A stretch of DNA of 64,000 nucleotides from Microbacterium sp. HD4P20 (GCF_019449275.2 NZ_JAHZQZ020000014.1:62001-126000); one strand, 5' to 3'. Counted from the stretch's first letter, positions 7,061 through 20,684 are shown. Notes: generated from the sequence alone by a model not told the origin. Translations and numbers: made by a program.

Positions 7061-8581
7061 GTGACAGCCCGCGCGATTCCCCGTGAGACCACGCCCCACC
7101 GACAGGCGGAGCTGGTCGTGGTCGCCAACCGACTCCCTGTGGACCGCCTCGTGGACGGTGACGGCGAGCCGTCATGGCGACGTTCGCCGGGAGGCCTGGT
7201 CACGGCTCTCGAGCCCGTGATGCGCCGGGCGGACGGTGCGTGGGTCGGCTGGCCGGGTCAGCCGGATGTCGAGGTGGAGCCGTTCGAGTTCGAGGGGACT
7301 CACCTGGTGCCCGTGGCGCTGAGCGCGGAAGAGATCGAGCTGTACTACGAAGGCATGTCGAACGACACGTTCTGGCCGCTCTATCACGACGTGATCTCCG
7401 AGCCCCGCTACCGCCGCGTGTGGTGGGACGCGTACGTGCGGGTCAACCGGCGATTCGCCGAGGCGACCGCTGCGGTTTCGGGGCCCGGTGCGACGGTGTG
7501 GGTCCAGGACTATCAGCTTCAGCTGGTGCCCCGCATGCTCCGCGAGGCGCGGCCGGACCTCACCATCGGGTACTTCCACCACATTCCGTTCCCGGCATAC
7601 GGCCTCTACTCGCAGCTGCCGTGGCGCCGTCAGGTTCTCGAGGGACTCCTCGGAGCCGATGTCATCGGCTTTCAGCGCGTGGCCGACGCGGGCAACTTCG
7701 CCCGGGCCGTGCGCCGCCAGCTGCGCTACGAGACCAAGGCCTCCGGCATCACGGTGCCCAACCCCGATGGATCGAGCCGGCGCGCGCTGGCCAAGGCTTA
7801 CCCCATCTCGATCGACGCGAGCTCGTACATCGACCTCGCCCGCCGTGCCGATGTGAAAGCCCGCGCGATCGAGATCCGCGAGAGCCTCGGCAACCCCAAG
7901 AAGATCCTTCTCGGCGTCGATCGGCTGGACTACACCAAGGGCATCCGGCATCGCATGAAGGCGTTCGGCGAGCTGCTGGAGGACGGGAAGCTCTCGGTCG
8001 AGGACGTGACGCTGGTGCAGGTGGCGAGCCCGAGCCGGGAACGCGTCGGCGCGTACATGCAGCTGCGCGACGAGATCGAATTGACCGTCGGGCGCATCAA
8101 CGGCGACCACGACACGATGGACCACACGGCCATCCGGTATCTGCACCAGGCGTACCCGCGGGAAGAGATGGTGGCGCTGTTCCTGGCTGCCGACGTCATG
8201 CTGGTCACCGCACTGCGGGACGGTATGAACCTCGTGGCGAAGGAGTATGTCGCGTCCCGCATCGACAACCGCGGCGTGCTGGTGCTCAGCGAGTTCGCCG
8301 GCGCGGCCGACGAGCTGCCCAGCGCCGTGCGCATCAATCCGCACGACATCGACGGCATGAAGGACGCCATCATGCGCGCCATCCACATGCCGGCGGCAGA
8401 GCAGGGCCGCCGTATGCGCGCGCTGCGCAAGAAGGTGATCGACAGCGATGTCGCGCGCTGGTCGCAGTCCTTCCTGGACGCCCTCGCCGACGCACGCGAG
8501 CATCACCGGCCGACCGCACCCGGTCGCCTCGAGGGCCCCGGAAGATCAGAGGCAACCGTCGTCGAGGGGGCGAGCGCGTGA
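7061..8581 (+). CDS. otsA: Alpha,alpha-trehalose-phosphate synthase
   Basis: A 506-residue GT20 glycosyltransferase that makes trehalose 6-phosphate from UDP- or GDP-glucose and glucose 6-phosphate. Visible motifs: LVVVANRLPVDR with SPGGLVTAL (donor loop), VWVQDYQLQLVPRMLR, IGYFHHIPFPAYGLY, GVDRLDYTKGI and LRDGMNLVAKEYVA. Start GTG 7061 is preferred because AGGAG lies 5 nt upstream; an in-frame TTG at 7034 lacks a site. It overlaps otsB by 4 bp. Trehalose serves as a compatible solute and stress protectant in actinobacteria. Confidence 0.95.
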   Translation: MTARAIPRETTPHRQAELVVVANRLPVDRLVDGDGEPSWRRSPGGLVTALEPVMRRADGAWVGWPGQPDVEVEPFEFEGTHLVPVALSAEEIELYYEGMSNDTFWPLYHDVISEPRYRRVWWDAYVRVNRRFAEATAAVSGPGATVWVQDYQLQLVPRMLREARPDLTIGYFHHIPFPAYGLYSQLPWRRQVLEGLLGADVIGFQRVADAGNFARAVRRQLRYETKASGITVPNPDGSSRRALAKAYPISIDASSYIDLARRADVKARAIEIRESLGNPKKILLGVDRLDYTKGIRHRMKAFGELLEDGKLSVEDVTLVQVASPSRERVGAYMQLRDEIELTVGRINGDHDTMDHTAIRYLHQAYPREEMVALFLAADVMLVTALRDGMNLVAKEYVASRIDNRGVLVLSEFAGAADELPSAVRINPHDIDGMKDAIMRAIHMPAAEQGRRMRALRKKVIDSDVARWSQSFLDALADAREHHRPTAPGRLEGPGRSEATVVEGASA

Positions 8582-9369
8582 CCGAGGCATCCGTCGACGA
8601 GCGTTCGGCGATCGCCGGCATCACCGCATCCGCTCTGCTGCTGGTCGCCCTCGACTTCGACGGCACGCTGTCGCCGCTCGCGGACGACCCGATGGCTGCC
8701 CGGATGCTGCCGGCCGCGCGAGCGGCCGTCGAAGCGCTCGTGGCGGCGCCGCGCACCATCGTGGCGTTCGTGTCGGGCCGGAGCCTGGTGGACCTGCGCG
8801 TCATCGCCGAGCACGACGACTACTCCCAGGTGCTGCTGGCCGGGTCTCACGGGGCCGAGTTCTGGATCCCCGGGCAAGGTGCGCTCAGACATGCCGAGGA
8901 TGACGGCGACGTGCGCCTGCGCGACATGCTCCGCACTCATGCCGGAGAGGCGACCGCGCACCTGGATGGGATCTGGATCGAGCCGAAGACCTTCGGCTTC
9001 GGCGTCCACACGCGCCGCGCCGACCAGGCCGCAGCCGACGAGGCGAACCGCCTCGTCGATGCCATCGTGGCCGCCGAAGCGCCCCATTGGCGCCGCCGCA
9101 CCGGCCACAACATCGTCGAGTACGCCTTCCGGCACGAGGGCAAGGACTCGGCGATCGCCGAGCTGCGGGAGAGGACGGATGCCTCGGCGGTGCTCTTCGC
9201 GGGCGACGACGTCACCGACGAGGACGCCCTGCGAAGCCTCGGCGAGGGCGACCTCGGGGTCCACGTCGGGACGGGGCCCACGGCGGCGACGCTGTGCGTG
9301 CCCGACATCGAGGCGATGGCGGGTCTGCTGAGTGTCATCGCCGCCGAGCGGAGCGCCCGGCGGCAATAG
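8578..9369 (+). CDS. otsB: Trehalose-6-phosphate phosphatase
   Basis: A 263-residue HAD-superfamily phosphatase. The nucleophile motif is [17 protein letters not shown] near residue 25; [19 protein letters not shown] and the late acidic motif [12 protein letters not shown] follow, as expected for OtsB. It removes phosphate from trehalose 6-phosphate made by OtsA. GTG 8578 overlaps the otsA stop (GTGA). Its own TAG stop (9367-9369) doubles as the first half of the -10 box for ilvD. Confidence 0.93.
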   Translation: MTEASVDERSAIAGITASALLLVALDFDGTLSPLADDPMAARMLPAARAAVEALVAAPRTIVAFVSGRSLVDLRVIAEHDDYSQVLLAGSHGAEFWIPGQGALRHAEDDGDVRLRDMLRTHAGEATAHLDGIWIEPKTFGFGVHTRRADQAAADEANRLVDAIVAAEAPHWRRRTGHNIVEYAFRHEGKDSAIAELRERTDASAVLFAGDDVTDEDALRSLGEGDLGVHVGTGPTAATLCVPDIEAMAGLLSVIAAERSARRQ

Positions 9370-9372
9370 ACT
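9367..9372 (+). promoter_or_regulatory. -10 box TAGACT for ilvD, built on the otsB stop codon
   Basis: TAGACT ends 7 nt before ATG 9380. Its first three bases are the otsB stop codon. Predicts a leaderless or near-leaderless ilvD mRNA. Confidence 0.5.
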
Positions 9373-9379
9373 CGCAGTC

Positions 9380-11086
9380 ATGCCCCAGCCTGACGACTCC
9401 ATCGACATCAAGCCGCGCAGCCGCGTGGTGACGGACGGCATCGAAGCCACCACCTCGCGCGGGATGCTTCGCGCGGTCGGGATGGGCGACGAAGACTGGG
9501 ACAAGCCCCAGATCGGCATCGCGTCGAGCTGGAACGAGATCACCCCCTGCAACCTGAGCCTGGACCGGCTCGCTCAGGGCGCCAAGGAGGGCGTGCACGC
9601 CGGCGGCGGCTACCCGCTGCAGTTCGGCACCATCTCGGTCTCGGACGGAATCTCGATGGGCCACGAGGGGATGCACTTCTCGCTGGTCTCGCGGGAGGTG
9701 ATCGCCGACTCCGTCGAGACGGTGATGATGGCCGAGCGCCTCGATGGCTCGGTGCTGCTCGCCGGGTGCGACAAGTCGATCCCCGGCATGCTGATGGCAT
9801 CGGCACGCCTGGACCTGTCGAGTGTCTTCCTCTATGCCGGCTCGATCGCCCCCGGCTGGGTGAAGCTGAGCGACGGCACCGAGAAGGACGTCACGATCAT
9901 CGACTCGTTCGAGGCGGTGGGGGCATGTCTCGCCGGCAAGATGAGCGAAGCCGACCTCAAGCGCATCGAATGCGCGATCGCCCCGGGCGAAGGCGCCTGC
10001 GGCGGCATGTACACGGCGAACACCATGGCCTCGGTCGCCGAGGCGCTCGGGCTGTCGCTTCCCGGCTCGGCCGCTCCGCCGTCGGCCGATCGCCGCCGCG
10101 ACTATTTCGCCCACCGCTCCGGCGAGGCGGTGGTCAATCTGCTCCGCCTGGGTATCACGACGCGCGACATCCTCACCAAGGAAGCCTTCGAGAACGCCAT
10201 CGCACTCGCGATGGCGCTGGGCGGCTCGACGAACGTCGTGCTTCACCTTCTCGCGATCGCGCGCGAGGCCGAGGTCGAGCTGAGCCTGCACGACTTCAAC
10301 CGCATCGGCGACAAGGTGCCCCACGTGGCCGACATGAAGCCGTTCGGCAAGTACGTCATGAACGATGTGGATCGGCACGGCGGCATCCCGGTGATCATGA
10401 AGGCGATGCTCGACGAAGGGCTGCTGCACGGCAACGCGCTGACCGTCACGGGCAAGACGCTCGCCGAGAACCTCGCCGACCTCGACCCCGACCCGATCGA
10501 CGGCACCGTCATCCACACGTTCGACAACCCGATCCACGCCACCGGAGGCATCACGATCCTGCACGGCTCGATGGCTCCCGAAGGAGCCGTCGTCAAGACC
10601 GCCGGCTTCGACGCCGCCGTCTTCGAGGGCCCGGCACGCGTGTTCGAGCGCGAGCGCGCCGCGATGGACGCGCTCGAAGCGGGACAGATCGCGAAGGGTG
10701 ACGTCGTCGTCATCCGCTATGAGGGCCCCAAGGGCGGCCCCGGCATGCGCGAGATGCTCGCGATCACCGCCGCCATCAAGGGCGCGGGGCTCGGAAAAGA
10801 TGTACTACTCTTGACGGACGGACGATTCTCAGGCGGCACAACCGGCCTGTGCATCGGCCACATAGCACCCGAAGCGGTGGACGCAGGTCCCATCGCCTTC
10901 GTGCGCGATGGTGATCTGATACGGGTCGATATCGCGGCTCGCTCTCTCGACCTACTCGTCGACGAAGCTGAGCTCGACTCCCGCCGCTCTGGCTGGGAGC
11001 CGCTTCCCCCGCGCTATACCCGTGGCGTCCTTGCCAAGTACTCCCGACTCGTGCGCTCCGCTGCGGAGGGCGCGACCACGGGCTGA
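9380..11086 (+). CDS. ilvD: Dihydroxy-acid dehydratase
   Basis: A 568-residue IlvD/Edd-family Fe-S enzyme that dehydrates 2,3-dihydroxyisovalerate and 2,3-dihydroxy-3-methylvalerate in valine/isoleucine synthesis. Candidate cluster cysteines are in [11 protein letters not shown] and [14 protein letters not shown]; also seen are [29 protein letters not shown] and [19 protein letters not shown] 9380 is chosen because conserved sequence starts soon after and a TAGACT box precedes it; there is no Shine-Dalgarno. The last roughly 100 bp (10800-11070) use more A/T third positions than the rest. ilvBNC follow. Confidence 0.95.
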   Translation: MPQPDDSIDIKPRSRVVTDGIEATTSRGMLRAVGMGDEDWDKPQIGIASSWNEITPCNLSLDRLAQGAKEGVHAGGGYPLQFGTISVSDGISMGHEGMHFSLVSREVIADSVETVMMAERLDGSVLLAGCDKSIPGMLMASARLDLSSVFLYAGSIAPGWVKLSDGTEKDVTIIDSFEAVGACLAGKMSEADLKRIECAIAPGEGACGGMYTANTMASVAEALGLSLPGSAAPPSADRRRDYFAHRSGEAVVNLLRLGITTRDILTKEAFENAIALAMALGGSTNVVLHLLAIAREAEVELSLHDFNRIGDKVPHVADMKPFGKYVMNDVDRHGGIPVIMKAMLDEGLLHGNALTVTGKTLAENLADLDPDPIDGTVIHTFDNPIHATGGITILHGSMAPEGAVVKTAGFDAAVFEGPARVFERERAAMDALEAGQIAKGDVVVIRYEGPKGGPGMREMLAITAAIKGAGLGKDVLLLTDGRFSGGTTGLCIGHIAPEAVDAGPIAFVRDGDLIRVDIAARSLDLLVDEAELDSRRSGWEPLPPRYTRGVLAKYSRLVRSAAEGATTG

Positions 11087-11131
11087 ACCCGGCTACCGAC
11101 ACATCCCTCCGACCGATTCTGAGGATTCACC

Positions 11132-14526
<3,395 letters not shown>

Positions 14527-14561
14527 TCCATCAAGACCGCCGTCCGATCCGGCACGGCTCC

Positions 14562-14604
14562 GACCGGCCGTCCTCGCCCCCACCACGGGCGAGGGCGGCC
14601 GGTC
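14562..14604 (+). terminator. ilvC terminator hairpin
   Basis: An 18-bp stem (14562-14579 with 14587-14604) with a 7-nt loop and one G:U-type mismatch follows ilvC. The run after the stem is TCCTCGTT rather than a U-tract, common in high-GC actinobacteria. Confidence 0.75.
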
Positions 14605-14748
14605 CTCGTTCGGCGGCGCGGGCGCACGGCGTGACCGACGAAACCGACGTGGCGGCGCAACGTCGCATGGTCCGGACGTCGCGCGCCGTTCATCGGGACG
14701 CTCTCGTGTCGCTTCCGGTCGTTCACGCGCGACGCCCACCCTGGGCTC

Positions 14749-17700
14749 GTGCGCCTCGCATTGCGCCCTCGGGCGATGGTCACGGCATTCGTTCTCGTCA
14801 CCGCCGTCCTCCCGGCGGCCGCCACCGGCGGCCAGGAGTCGCCGCCTGACAAGTCCGTGGTGATCGATGAGATCAGCCCGGGCGGCGGTCAGGGCGGGCC
14901 GGGAGGATCAGGTGGTTTCTTCGAACTGCGCAACTCCTCGCGCGAGACGGTCGAGCTCACCGGTTGGTCGATCTACCGGTGCGACGAGGAGGGCCTGCGG
15001 GCGAAGGCGTCTCGACCCGAGATCGATCTGACGGGCGTGACGCTCGCTCCGGGGGAGCGCTACACCGCGACCCACACCGGCTGGCGCAGCGATCCCGCCG
15101 ACGCCGTGTTCGCCGACGTGCTGCCGTACGAAGGGTACGGGCTGGTCCTGCTGGAACCGGGTGGCGACATCTCCGACAGCGTGGCCGTCTACCCGAGCTC
15201 TCCCGTGCCGACCGAGAGCGAGTGCGGGATGCCGGATGCTCCGGCCGCGACCGCCTTCGCACTGGGCGAGAGCTGGCAGCGTACGACCGACGGCTGGCTG
15301 CGGGCGCGGGCGACGCCGGGCGCGGCGAATGCCGTACGCGCGCCCGCGGTGGCGGCCGCCGTCCGCATCGACGAGGTCGCCCCCGCCGGACCGGCCGGGC
15401 ACGGCGACGACTTCGTCGAGCTCCGCAACACGGGTCCGGAGGTCGCGCCGCTCACCGGCTGGGCGCTGTACCGCTGCACGGCGACCGGCCGACTGGACGA
15501 TGACACGCTGCAGCATCGATTCGGCACGGACGACGCGCTCGCGCCCGGAGAGCGGCTCGTGATCGGCGGACCGCGGTTCGACGGCGATGCCGCCGTCCGC
15601 ACGCGCACGTCGCTCGCCGACCTCGTGTCGGGCGTCCTGCTGGTGGACGCCGACGGCCGGCGTGTGGACGGCGTGACGGTGTCATCACGCGGCGACACCG
15701 CGTGTCAGGACGGGGACGAGCGTCTCGCGGCTGAGCTCGACCATCGGGCGGGGGAGAGCTGGCAGCGCACCTCTGAGACCGAGTTCGTGATCGCCGCGCG
15801 CACGCCGGGCGAGGCGAACGTGCGGCATCAGGCCGTCGTCATCCCGAGGACGTTCGAGTATCCGGACAGGCCGCGCGTCGCGGTCAGCGAGTTCGCCGCC
15901 GACCCCGGGATCCCCGGGGCGACGCGGTCTCACTTTGTCGAGCTCGGCAACTTCGGTCCCCGCACCGTCGACATCTCGGGGTGGCGGATCGTCGCGTGCG
16001 GCAGTGACGGTTTTCGCGCCTTCGACGATCTCGCGGTGGTCGGCGAGGGCACACGCCTCGCACCGGGCAGGACGTGGCTCGCGGCCCTGGCCGGCACGGC
16101 TGCAGCCGTGACTGCCGACGCGCGGTTCGACCGCGGGTGGGAGCTCGGCGGTCACGGTGTGTGGATCGAGGACGCCTCCGGCAGGCGTGTCGACAGCGTC
16201 GGCGTCTTCCACCGCAACGAGATGGACGACAGCGTCGAGCGTGCCAGCCCCTGCACCAAGGGCCTGTCCCTTCCGACCTTCGGCGTCGACCGGCTGAAGG
16301 GCGAGACCTGGCAGCGCGCGGGCTTCTCGGGTGACGACGCATCGGACTTCGTCGCGGCGCCGGCGACCCCGGGCGTGCTCGCCGACCGTCAGGCACAGAC
16401 GCCCGCAGCTCTCGCCGGCGACGCGCTGGAACGTGCGGTCGAGGCCGCGCCCCACCTACCCGAGGCGTCGTCGCGCAGAGCGGACACGGCCCGCGCGACT
16501 CTCCGAGCCGGGACACGCGTCATCGCTGCGTTCGCGGGCGCGACCGAGGAGCCCCTCAGCAAGCGACGTCTCGCCGACGAAGTGCGGATCGACGTCGCAC
16601 ACGCGGCGATCGAGGCCAGGGACGACCGATATCGGCTGCCGTACCTGCGGCTCATCGTCGAGGCGACCGGTGACGGCACGGTCGGCTGGTCTGGCCGCAC
16701 CGTGGGGCGCGCCACGGTCCGGCTCTCCGTGTGGAGCCCCGGTTCCGGCGCCTGGCGCACGCTCGATGAGCAGGCAGGCGAACGGACGGCGCGCGGCTCA
16801 GACGCCGACGAACGCATCGCCCTGTCCGGCCGGGTCGCCGGTCGCGAGGTCGACGACGGTCTCGTCGAGCTGCTCGTGCAGGTGGTGCCGCAAGACGACC
16901 CAGCGGTGACAGCGCGACCAGGGATCGCCGATGCCGCGGAGTACGACGTGGCACTCAGCCACATGACCGACACCCAGTACTACTCGGAGGTCTACGCGGA
17001 CCAGGTCGGGTGGATCGCCGCCAACGCCGATGCGCGCAAGATCGCCTTCTCAACCCATACCGGTGACCTGGTGCAGAGCTGGGTCGACCCCGACCAGCTC
17101 GAAGAGCGAGCACGGCGGGAATTCGAGGTCGCTTCCGAGATGCAGGCCGTGCTCGATGACGCCGCGGTGCCCAACAGCGTGCTGCCCGGCAACCACGACA
17201 ACAAGCGCGGCGTGACGAATGAGCTGTTCAACGAGTACTTCGGTCCCGGCCGGTACGCGGACGAAGACTGGTACGGGGCATCCATCGCACCTGGTGACAA
17301 CAGCGCGAACTGGTCGTCGTTCGAGGCCGGCGGTGCGCGGTTCGTGATGATCTCGCTGCCGTACGCGTACGCCGAGCGCGAGATCGCCTGGGCCGAGACG
17401 GTCGTGGCTGCCCACGCCGACGCCAACATCGTGATCTCGACCCACGAGCACCTGACCCCCAAGACCGACGAACAGTCTGCGGAGCGGTCGACCTCGTCGC
17501 GGTGGGTCTCGCACGGCGACCTGTTATGGGAGCGCGTCGTCGCGCCCCATCGCAACGTCGTGCTGGTGCTCTCGGGGCATTTCCACGGCATCGGATCGAT
17601 CGTCACCGAGAACGCGGGCGGCATTCCGGGGCACACGGTGCTCGAGGCGCTGGCCGACTACCAGGAGTTCCGCACCCCCACAGGTGAGCGGGCAACAGGA

Positions 17701-18039
17701 TTCCAGCGCCTCCTTCAGATCGATCTCGGCTCGCGGACTCTGGCCGTTGACACCTTCTCGGTGGCGCTGGGCGCGACCGCGAGCCACCCCTACGACTACG
17801 AGCAGTTCGTCGCCGACGACGGCCACAGCATGACGGCGTCGAACGAGCGGCCGTGGCGCGTGATCGAGCGCGGCCTGCAGCACCGATACACCGAGGCCGA
17901 TGACGAGTTCGCCGTCTCGCTGAACCTGCAGCACGCGAAGGCGGTCGAGACGGATGCCGTCACCTTCGCCGTCGGAGATGCCGGCGCCGCGAACGGCGAC
18001 GACCATCATCGCGCGCACGCGGCTAGTCTGGAGCCGTGA
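14749..18039 (+). CDS. Secreted lamin-tail-domain metallophosphoesterase
   Basis: A 1096-residue exported protein. The N-terminus (MRLALRPR, then AMVTAFVLVTAVLPAAATG) is a signal peptide. Three lamin-tail-like beta-sandwich domains follow at about 36-150, 204-330 and 377-510, each with the FVELxNxGP...LTGW pattern (FFELRNSS/LTGWSIY; FVELRNTGP/LTGWALY; FVELGNFGP/ISGWRIV). After a linker, a calcineurin-like phosphoesterase domain begins near 732: SHMTDTQYY, HTGDLVQSW, LPGNHDNKRG, STHEHLTP and LSGHFHGIGS give the metal-ligand set. No LPXTG or C-terminal anchor is seen, so it is probably released or held by its lamin-tail domains. GTG 14749 keeps the basic n-region; ATG 14776 is an alternative. 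Substrate unknown. Confidence 0.8.
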   Translation: MRLALRPRAMVTAFVLVTAVLPAAATGGQESPPDKSVVIDEISPGGGQGGPGGSGGFFELRNSSRETVELTGWSIYRCDEEGLRAKASRPEIDLTGVTLAPGERYTATHTGWRSDPADAVFADVLPYEGYGLVLLEPGGDISDSVAVYPSSPVPTESECGMPDAPAATAFALGESWQRTTDGWLRARATPGAANAVRAPAVAAAVRIDEVAPAGPAGHGDDFVELRNTGPEVAPLTGWALYRCTATGRLDDDTLQHRFGTDDALAPGERLVIGGPRFDGDAAVRTRTSLADLVSGVLLVDADGRRVDGVTVSSRGDTACQDGDERLAAELDHRAGESWQRTSETEFVIAARTPGEANVRHQAVVIPRTFEYPDRPRVAVSEFAADPGIPGATRSHFVELGNFGPRTVDISGWRIVACGSDGFRAFDDLAVVGEGTRLAPGRTWLAALAGTAAAVTADARFDRGWELGGHGVWIEDASGRRVDSVGVFHRNEMDDSVERASPCTKGLSLPTFGVDRLKGETWQRAGFSGDDASDFVAAPATPGVLADRQAQTPAALAGDALERAVEAAPHLPEASSRRADTARATLRAGTRVIAAFAGATEEPLSKRRLADEVRIDVAHAAIEARDDRYRLPYLRLIVEATGDGTVGWSGRTVGRATVRLSVWSPGSGAWRTLDEQAGERTARGSDADERIALSGRVAGREVDDGLVELLVQVVPQDDPAVTARPGIADAAEYDVALSHMTDTQYYSEVYADQVGWIAANADARKIAFSTHTGDLVQSWVDPDQLEERARREFEVASEMQAVLDDAAVPNSVLPGNHDNKRGVTNELFNEYFGPGRYADEDWYGASIAPGDNSANWSSFEAGGARFVMISLPYAYAEREIAWAETVVAAHADANIVISTHEHLTPKTDEQSAERSTSSRWVSHGDLLWERVVAPHRNVVLVLSGHFHGIGSIVTENAGGIPGHTVLEALADYQEFRTPTGERATGFQRLLQIDLGSRTLAVDTFSVALGATASHPYDYEQFVADDGHSMTASNERPWRVIERGLQHRYTEADDEFAVSLNLQHAKAVETDAVTFAVGDAGAANGDDHHRAHAASLEP
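18024..18029 (+). promoter_or_regulatory. -10 box TAGTCT for the 18036 gene (leaderless)
   Basis: TAGTCT plus exactly 6 nt leads to GTG 18036, inside the end of the previous gene, giving the membrane-protein pair its own predicted leaderless promoter. Confidence 0.5.
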
Positions 18040-18566
18040 GCGGCCGAGACGACGATGCCCTGAGCTGGTCGGGCGACGACGATCCGACATTGGATGCCGG
18101 TTCGCCGACCGCAGCCGGAGAGCCACAGGCAACCCCTGCGCTCCCGGACGGCTACGTCGCGGTGGGTCGGGGGAGCGAGTCCCTCGCAGAGGAGCCCGTG
18201 GGCGCCGGTGACGGCGATGAAGACGATCATCGGCCCGAAGTGCCGGTCGAAGACGCCGCCCCGCGGGCGGCGATGCGAAGCGCCGAGCTCATCACGCTGG
18301 GCGTGCTGGGCGGGGTCTACGCTCTGTTCGCCATCGGATGGCTGATCGGCGGACTGCGGCTGCAGGGTCACGCGCAGTACCTCGTCTTCGACGTGATGTA
18401 CCAGGGCAGCCTGTGGCTGGCCGTGCTCGCACCGGTGCTCTGGTTCGCCACGACCTTTCTGCTCACGCGCGGTGCGCGCAGCTGGGTGAGATTCGCGTGG
18501 CTCGCGGCCGGTGTCGTGCTGCTGCTGCCGTGGCCGTTCGTCATGATCGGAGCGGTGGGTCAATGA
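18036..18566 (+). CDS. Membrane protein with acidic N-terminal tail, unknown function
   Basis: A 176-residue protein. Residues 1-80 are hydrophilic, rich in Asp/Glu/Pro/Gly (probably disordered, cytoplasmic); three membrane segments follow at about 85-106, 122-142 and 150-172. I recognise no catalytic motif. GTG 18036 overlaps the stop of the preceding gene and the gene overlaps its successor by ATGA, so the two small membrane proteins probably function together. Confidence 0.7.
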   Translation: MSGRDDDALSWSGDDDPTLDAGSPTAAGEPQATPALPDGYVAVGRGSESLAEEPVGAGDGDEDDHRPEVPVEDAAPRAAMRSAELITLGVLGGVYALFAIGWLIGGLRLQGHAQYLVFDVMYQGSLWLAVLAPVLWFATTFLLTRGARSWVRFAWLAAGVVLLLPWPFVMIGAVGQ

Positions 18567-18937
18567 ACGACACGACGACGCATCCGGCGGCATCCGGTCC
18601 GGCGCGGGGGAAGACCCCGACATGGCTGGTGGCCACCATCGCGGGCCTGGTGGGGCTCTTCTACGCGTATGCCGTGTGGAATGCGATCGGCAACCTCGTC
18701 GTGACGCTGGGCGCGTTCGGCGATGCGGGCCTCACCCTCAACGCCCTGGGCTGGTTCATCTGGATCTTCGCCGCGGTGTTCCCGCTCTTGGTGTGGGGCG
18801 CGGCGTTCGCGCTCGGGTACCGGCGCGAACCGCATCACCTCCTGCTGCTCATGGTCACAGGGCTGGCCGTGGTCGCCGTCTTCTGGCTCAACGTCGTCGC
18901 GTACACCACGCTCAACTCTGCTTCGTTCCTCGGTTGA
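18563..18937 (+). CDS. Small membrane protein, unknown function
   Basis: A 124-residue protein with a short polar N-terminus and three hydrophobic segments (about 21-43, 60-86, 93-115). The tail ends NSASFLG. It overlaps the previous gene by 4 bp. No known motif seen; likely a partner of the 18036-18566 product. Confidence 0.7.
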   Translation: MNDTTTHPAASGPARGKTPTWLVATIAGLVGLFYAYAVWNAIGNLVVTLGAFGDAGLTLNALGWFIWIFAAVFPLLVWGAAFALGYRREPHHLLLLMVTGLAVVAVFWLNVVAYTTLNSASFLG

Positions 18938-18975
18938 ACGGCGTCACACGGTCAGGCGGTCGCCGCCGCGCGCGA

Positions 18976-18981
18976 TAGGCT
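18976..18981 (+). promoter_or_regulatory. -10 box TAGGCT for serA
   Basis: TANNNT box predicting a start near 18988 and a roughly 83-nt leader. The leader holds a 7-bp stem (GGCGCGG 19011-19017 with CCGCGCC 19036-19042) and a GAAGGA site before GTG 19071. Confidence 0.4.
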
Positions 18982-19070
18982 GAGCAACGGCCTCGCCCCC
19001 GCTGGCGTGCGGCGCGGCATCCGGTCCGCACTGCTCCGCGCCCTCGCGCATCGCCTCGAAGGAATCATCT

Positions 19071-20675
19071 GTGACGAAGCCTGTCGTCCTCATCGCCGAA
19101 GAGCTCTCTCCCGCCACGATCGACGCTCTGGGTCCCGACTTCGACGTGCGCTTCGTCGACGGAACCGACCGGCCCGCCCTGTTGTCGGCCCTCGCCGACG
19201 CGAACGCGGTGCTGATCCGTTCAGCCACGAAGGTCGACGCCGAGGCCATCGCCGCGGCTCCCGTGCTGAAGGTCGTCGCGCGCGCCGGCGTCGGACTCGA
19301 CAACGTCGACATCAAGTCGGCGACCACCGCTGGGGTGATGGTGGTCAACGCGCCCACCTCGAACATCATCTCGGCCGCCGAGCTGACCGTGGGCCACATC
19401 CTGAGCCTCGCGCGCCGCATCCCCGCCGCGCACGCGTCGTTGGCCGCGGGCCAATGGAAGCGCAGCGCGTACACCGGCACCGAGCTGTTCGAGAAGACGG
19501 TCGGCATCATCGGACTCGGCCGTATCGGCGCCCTCATCACGGCCCGTCTGCAGGCGTTCGGGGTGAACGTCGTCGCGTACGACCCGTACGTCACCCCGAC
19601 CCGCGCGCAGCAGCTCGGCGTACAGCTACTTGAGCTGGACGACCTCCTCGCGCAGAGCGACTTCGTCACGATCCACATGCCGAAGACGCCCGAGACCACC
19701 GGCATGATCGGCGCCGAGCAGTTCCGTCTCATGAAGCCCACCGCCTTCGTCGTCAACGTCGCCCGCGGCGGCCTGATCGATGAGGAGGCACTGCACGCCG
19801 CGCTGGCTGCAGGCGAGATCGCGGGCGCGGGCCTGGACGTGTTCTCGAGCGAGCCTCCCGCCCAGGACGGCCCCGCCTTCCCGCTGCTCGGCCTGCCCAA
19901 CGTCGTGGTGACGCCGCACCTCGGCGCCTCCACCGACGAGGCGCAGGAGAAGGCCGGCGTCTCGGTTGCCAAGTCGGTGAAGCTCGCGCTCGAGGGCGAC
20001 CTCGTGCCCGACGCGGTCAACGTCGCGGGCGGCGTGATCGACCCGTTCGTGCGCCCCGGCATCGCGCTCGTCGAACAGCTGGGGCAGTTCTTCACGGGCC
20101 TCGCGCACAGCGCGCTCACCAGCCTCGACATCGAGGTGCGCGGTGAGCTGGCCGCCTACGACGTCAGCGTGTACCGCCTGGCCGCGCTCAAGGGAATCCT
20201 GGCCAACGTCGTGAGCGAGAACGTCTCGTACGTCAACGCGCCGCTGTTCGCCGAGCAGCGCGGCATCGAGACCCGTCTGATCGTCGAGGCGGAGAGCCCG
20301 CTGTACCGCAACATCACGATCCTGCGCGGCACCCTTTCGGACGGCTCGGTCCTGACGATCGCCGGGACGCTCGCGGGAACGCGGATGGTCCCCAAGGTCG
20401 TAGACATCAACGGCTACGACATCGAGGTGCCGATCGAGCGTCATCACCTCGTCATGCGATACGCCGACCGGCCGGGCATCGTCGCCATCTACGGTCAGAA
20501 GCTGGGAGATGCCGGCATCAACATCGCCGGACTGCAGGTCGCCCAGGCCGACGCCAGCGGGCGCGCGCTCTCGGTCCTCACCGTGGACTCGCCGGTGCCC
20601 GAGGAACTCCTCGAGGACATGCGCCAGGCGGTCGGCGCCGACCTGTTCCGCCGCATCGAGGTCACCGAGGACTGA
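19071..20675 (+). CDS. serA: D-3-phosphoglycerate dehydrogenase (long form)
   Basis: A 534-residue PGDH, the first step of serine synthesis. NAD loop GLGRIGALITARL, substrate/catalytic regions VARAGVGLDNVD, NVARGGLIDEEAL and VVTPHLGAST (catalytic His) are present. The C-terminal third holds the allosteric substrate-binding domain and an ACT domain (RPGIVAIYGQKLGDAGINIA), the long form typical of actinobacteria and feedback-inhibited by serine. Start GTG 19071 has GAAGGA upstream. Confidence 0.95.
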   Translation: MTKPVVLIAEELSPATIDALGPDFDVRFVDGTDRPALLSALADANAVLIRSATKVDAEAIAAAPVLKVVARAGVGLDNVDIKSATTAGVMVVNAPTSNIISAAELTVGHILSLARRIPAAHASLAAGQWKRSAYTGTELFEKTVGIIGLGRIGALITARLQAFGVNVVAYDPYVTPTRAQQLGVQLLELDDLLAQSDFVTIHMPKTPETTGMIGAEQFRLMKPTAFVVNVARGGLIDEEALHAALAAGEIAGAGLDVFSSEPPAQDGPAFPLLGLPNVVVTPHLGASTDEAQEKAGVSVAKSVKLALEGDLVPDAVNVAGGVIDPFVRPGIALVEQLGQFFTGLAHSALTSLDIEVRGELAAYDVSVYRLAALKGILANVVSENVSYVNAPLFAEQRGIETRLIVEAESPLYRNITILRGTLSDGSVLTIAGTLAGTRMVPKVVDINGYDIEVPIERHHLVMRYADRPGIVAIYGQKLGDAGINIAGLQVAQADASGRALSVLTVDSPVPEELLEDMRQAVGADLFRRIEVTED

Positions 20676-20682
20676 CCTCGGT
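20664..20682 (+). terminator. Hairpin over the serA stop codon
   Basis: ACCGAGG (20664-20670) and CCTCGGT (20676-20682) form a 7-bp stem with ACTGA, including the serA TGA, in the loop. It sits between convergent serA and the TetR gene. Confidence 0.4.
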
Positions 20683-20684
20683 CG

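Noticed and set aside
11087..11131. A leader peptide/attenuator before ilvB
   Set aside because: The 45-nt gap has no short frame rich in Val, Leu or Ile and no competing hairpins.
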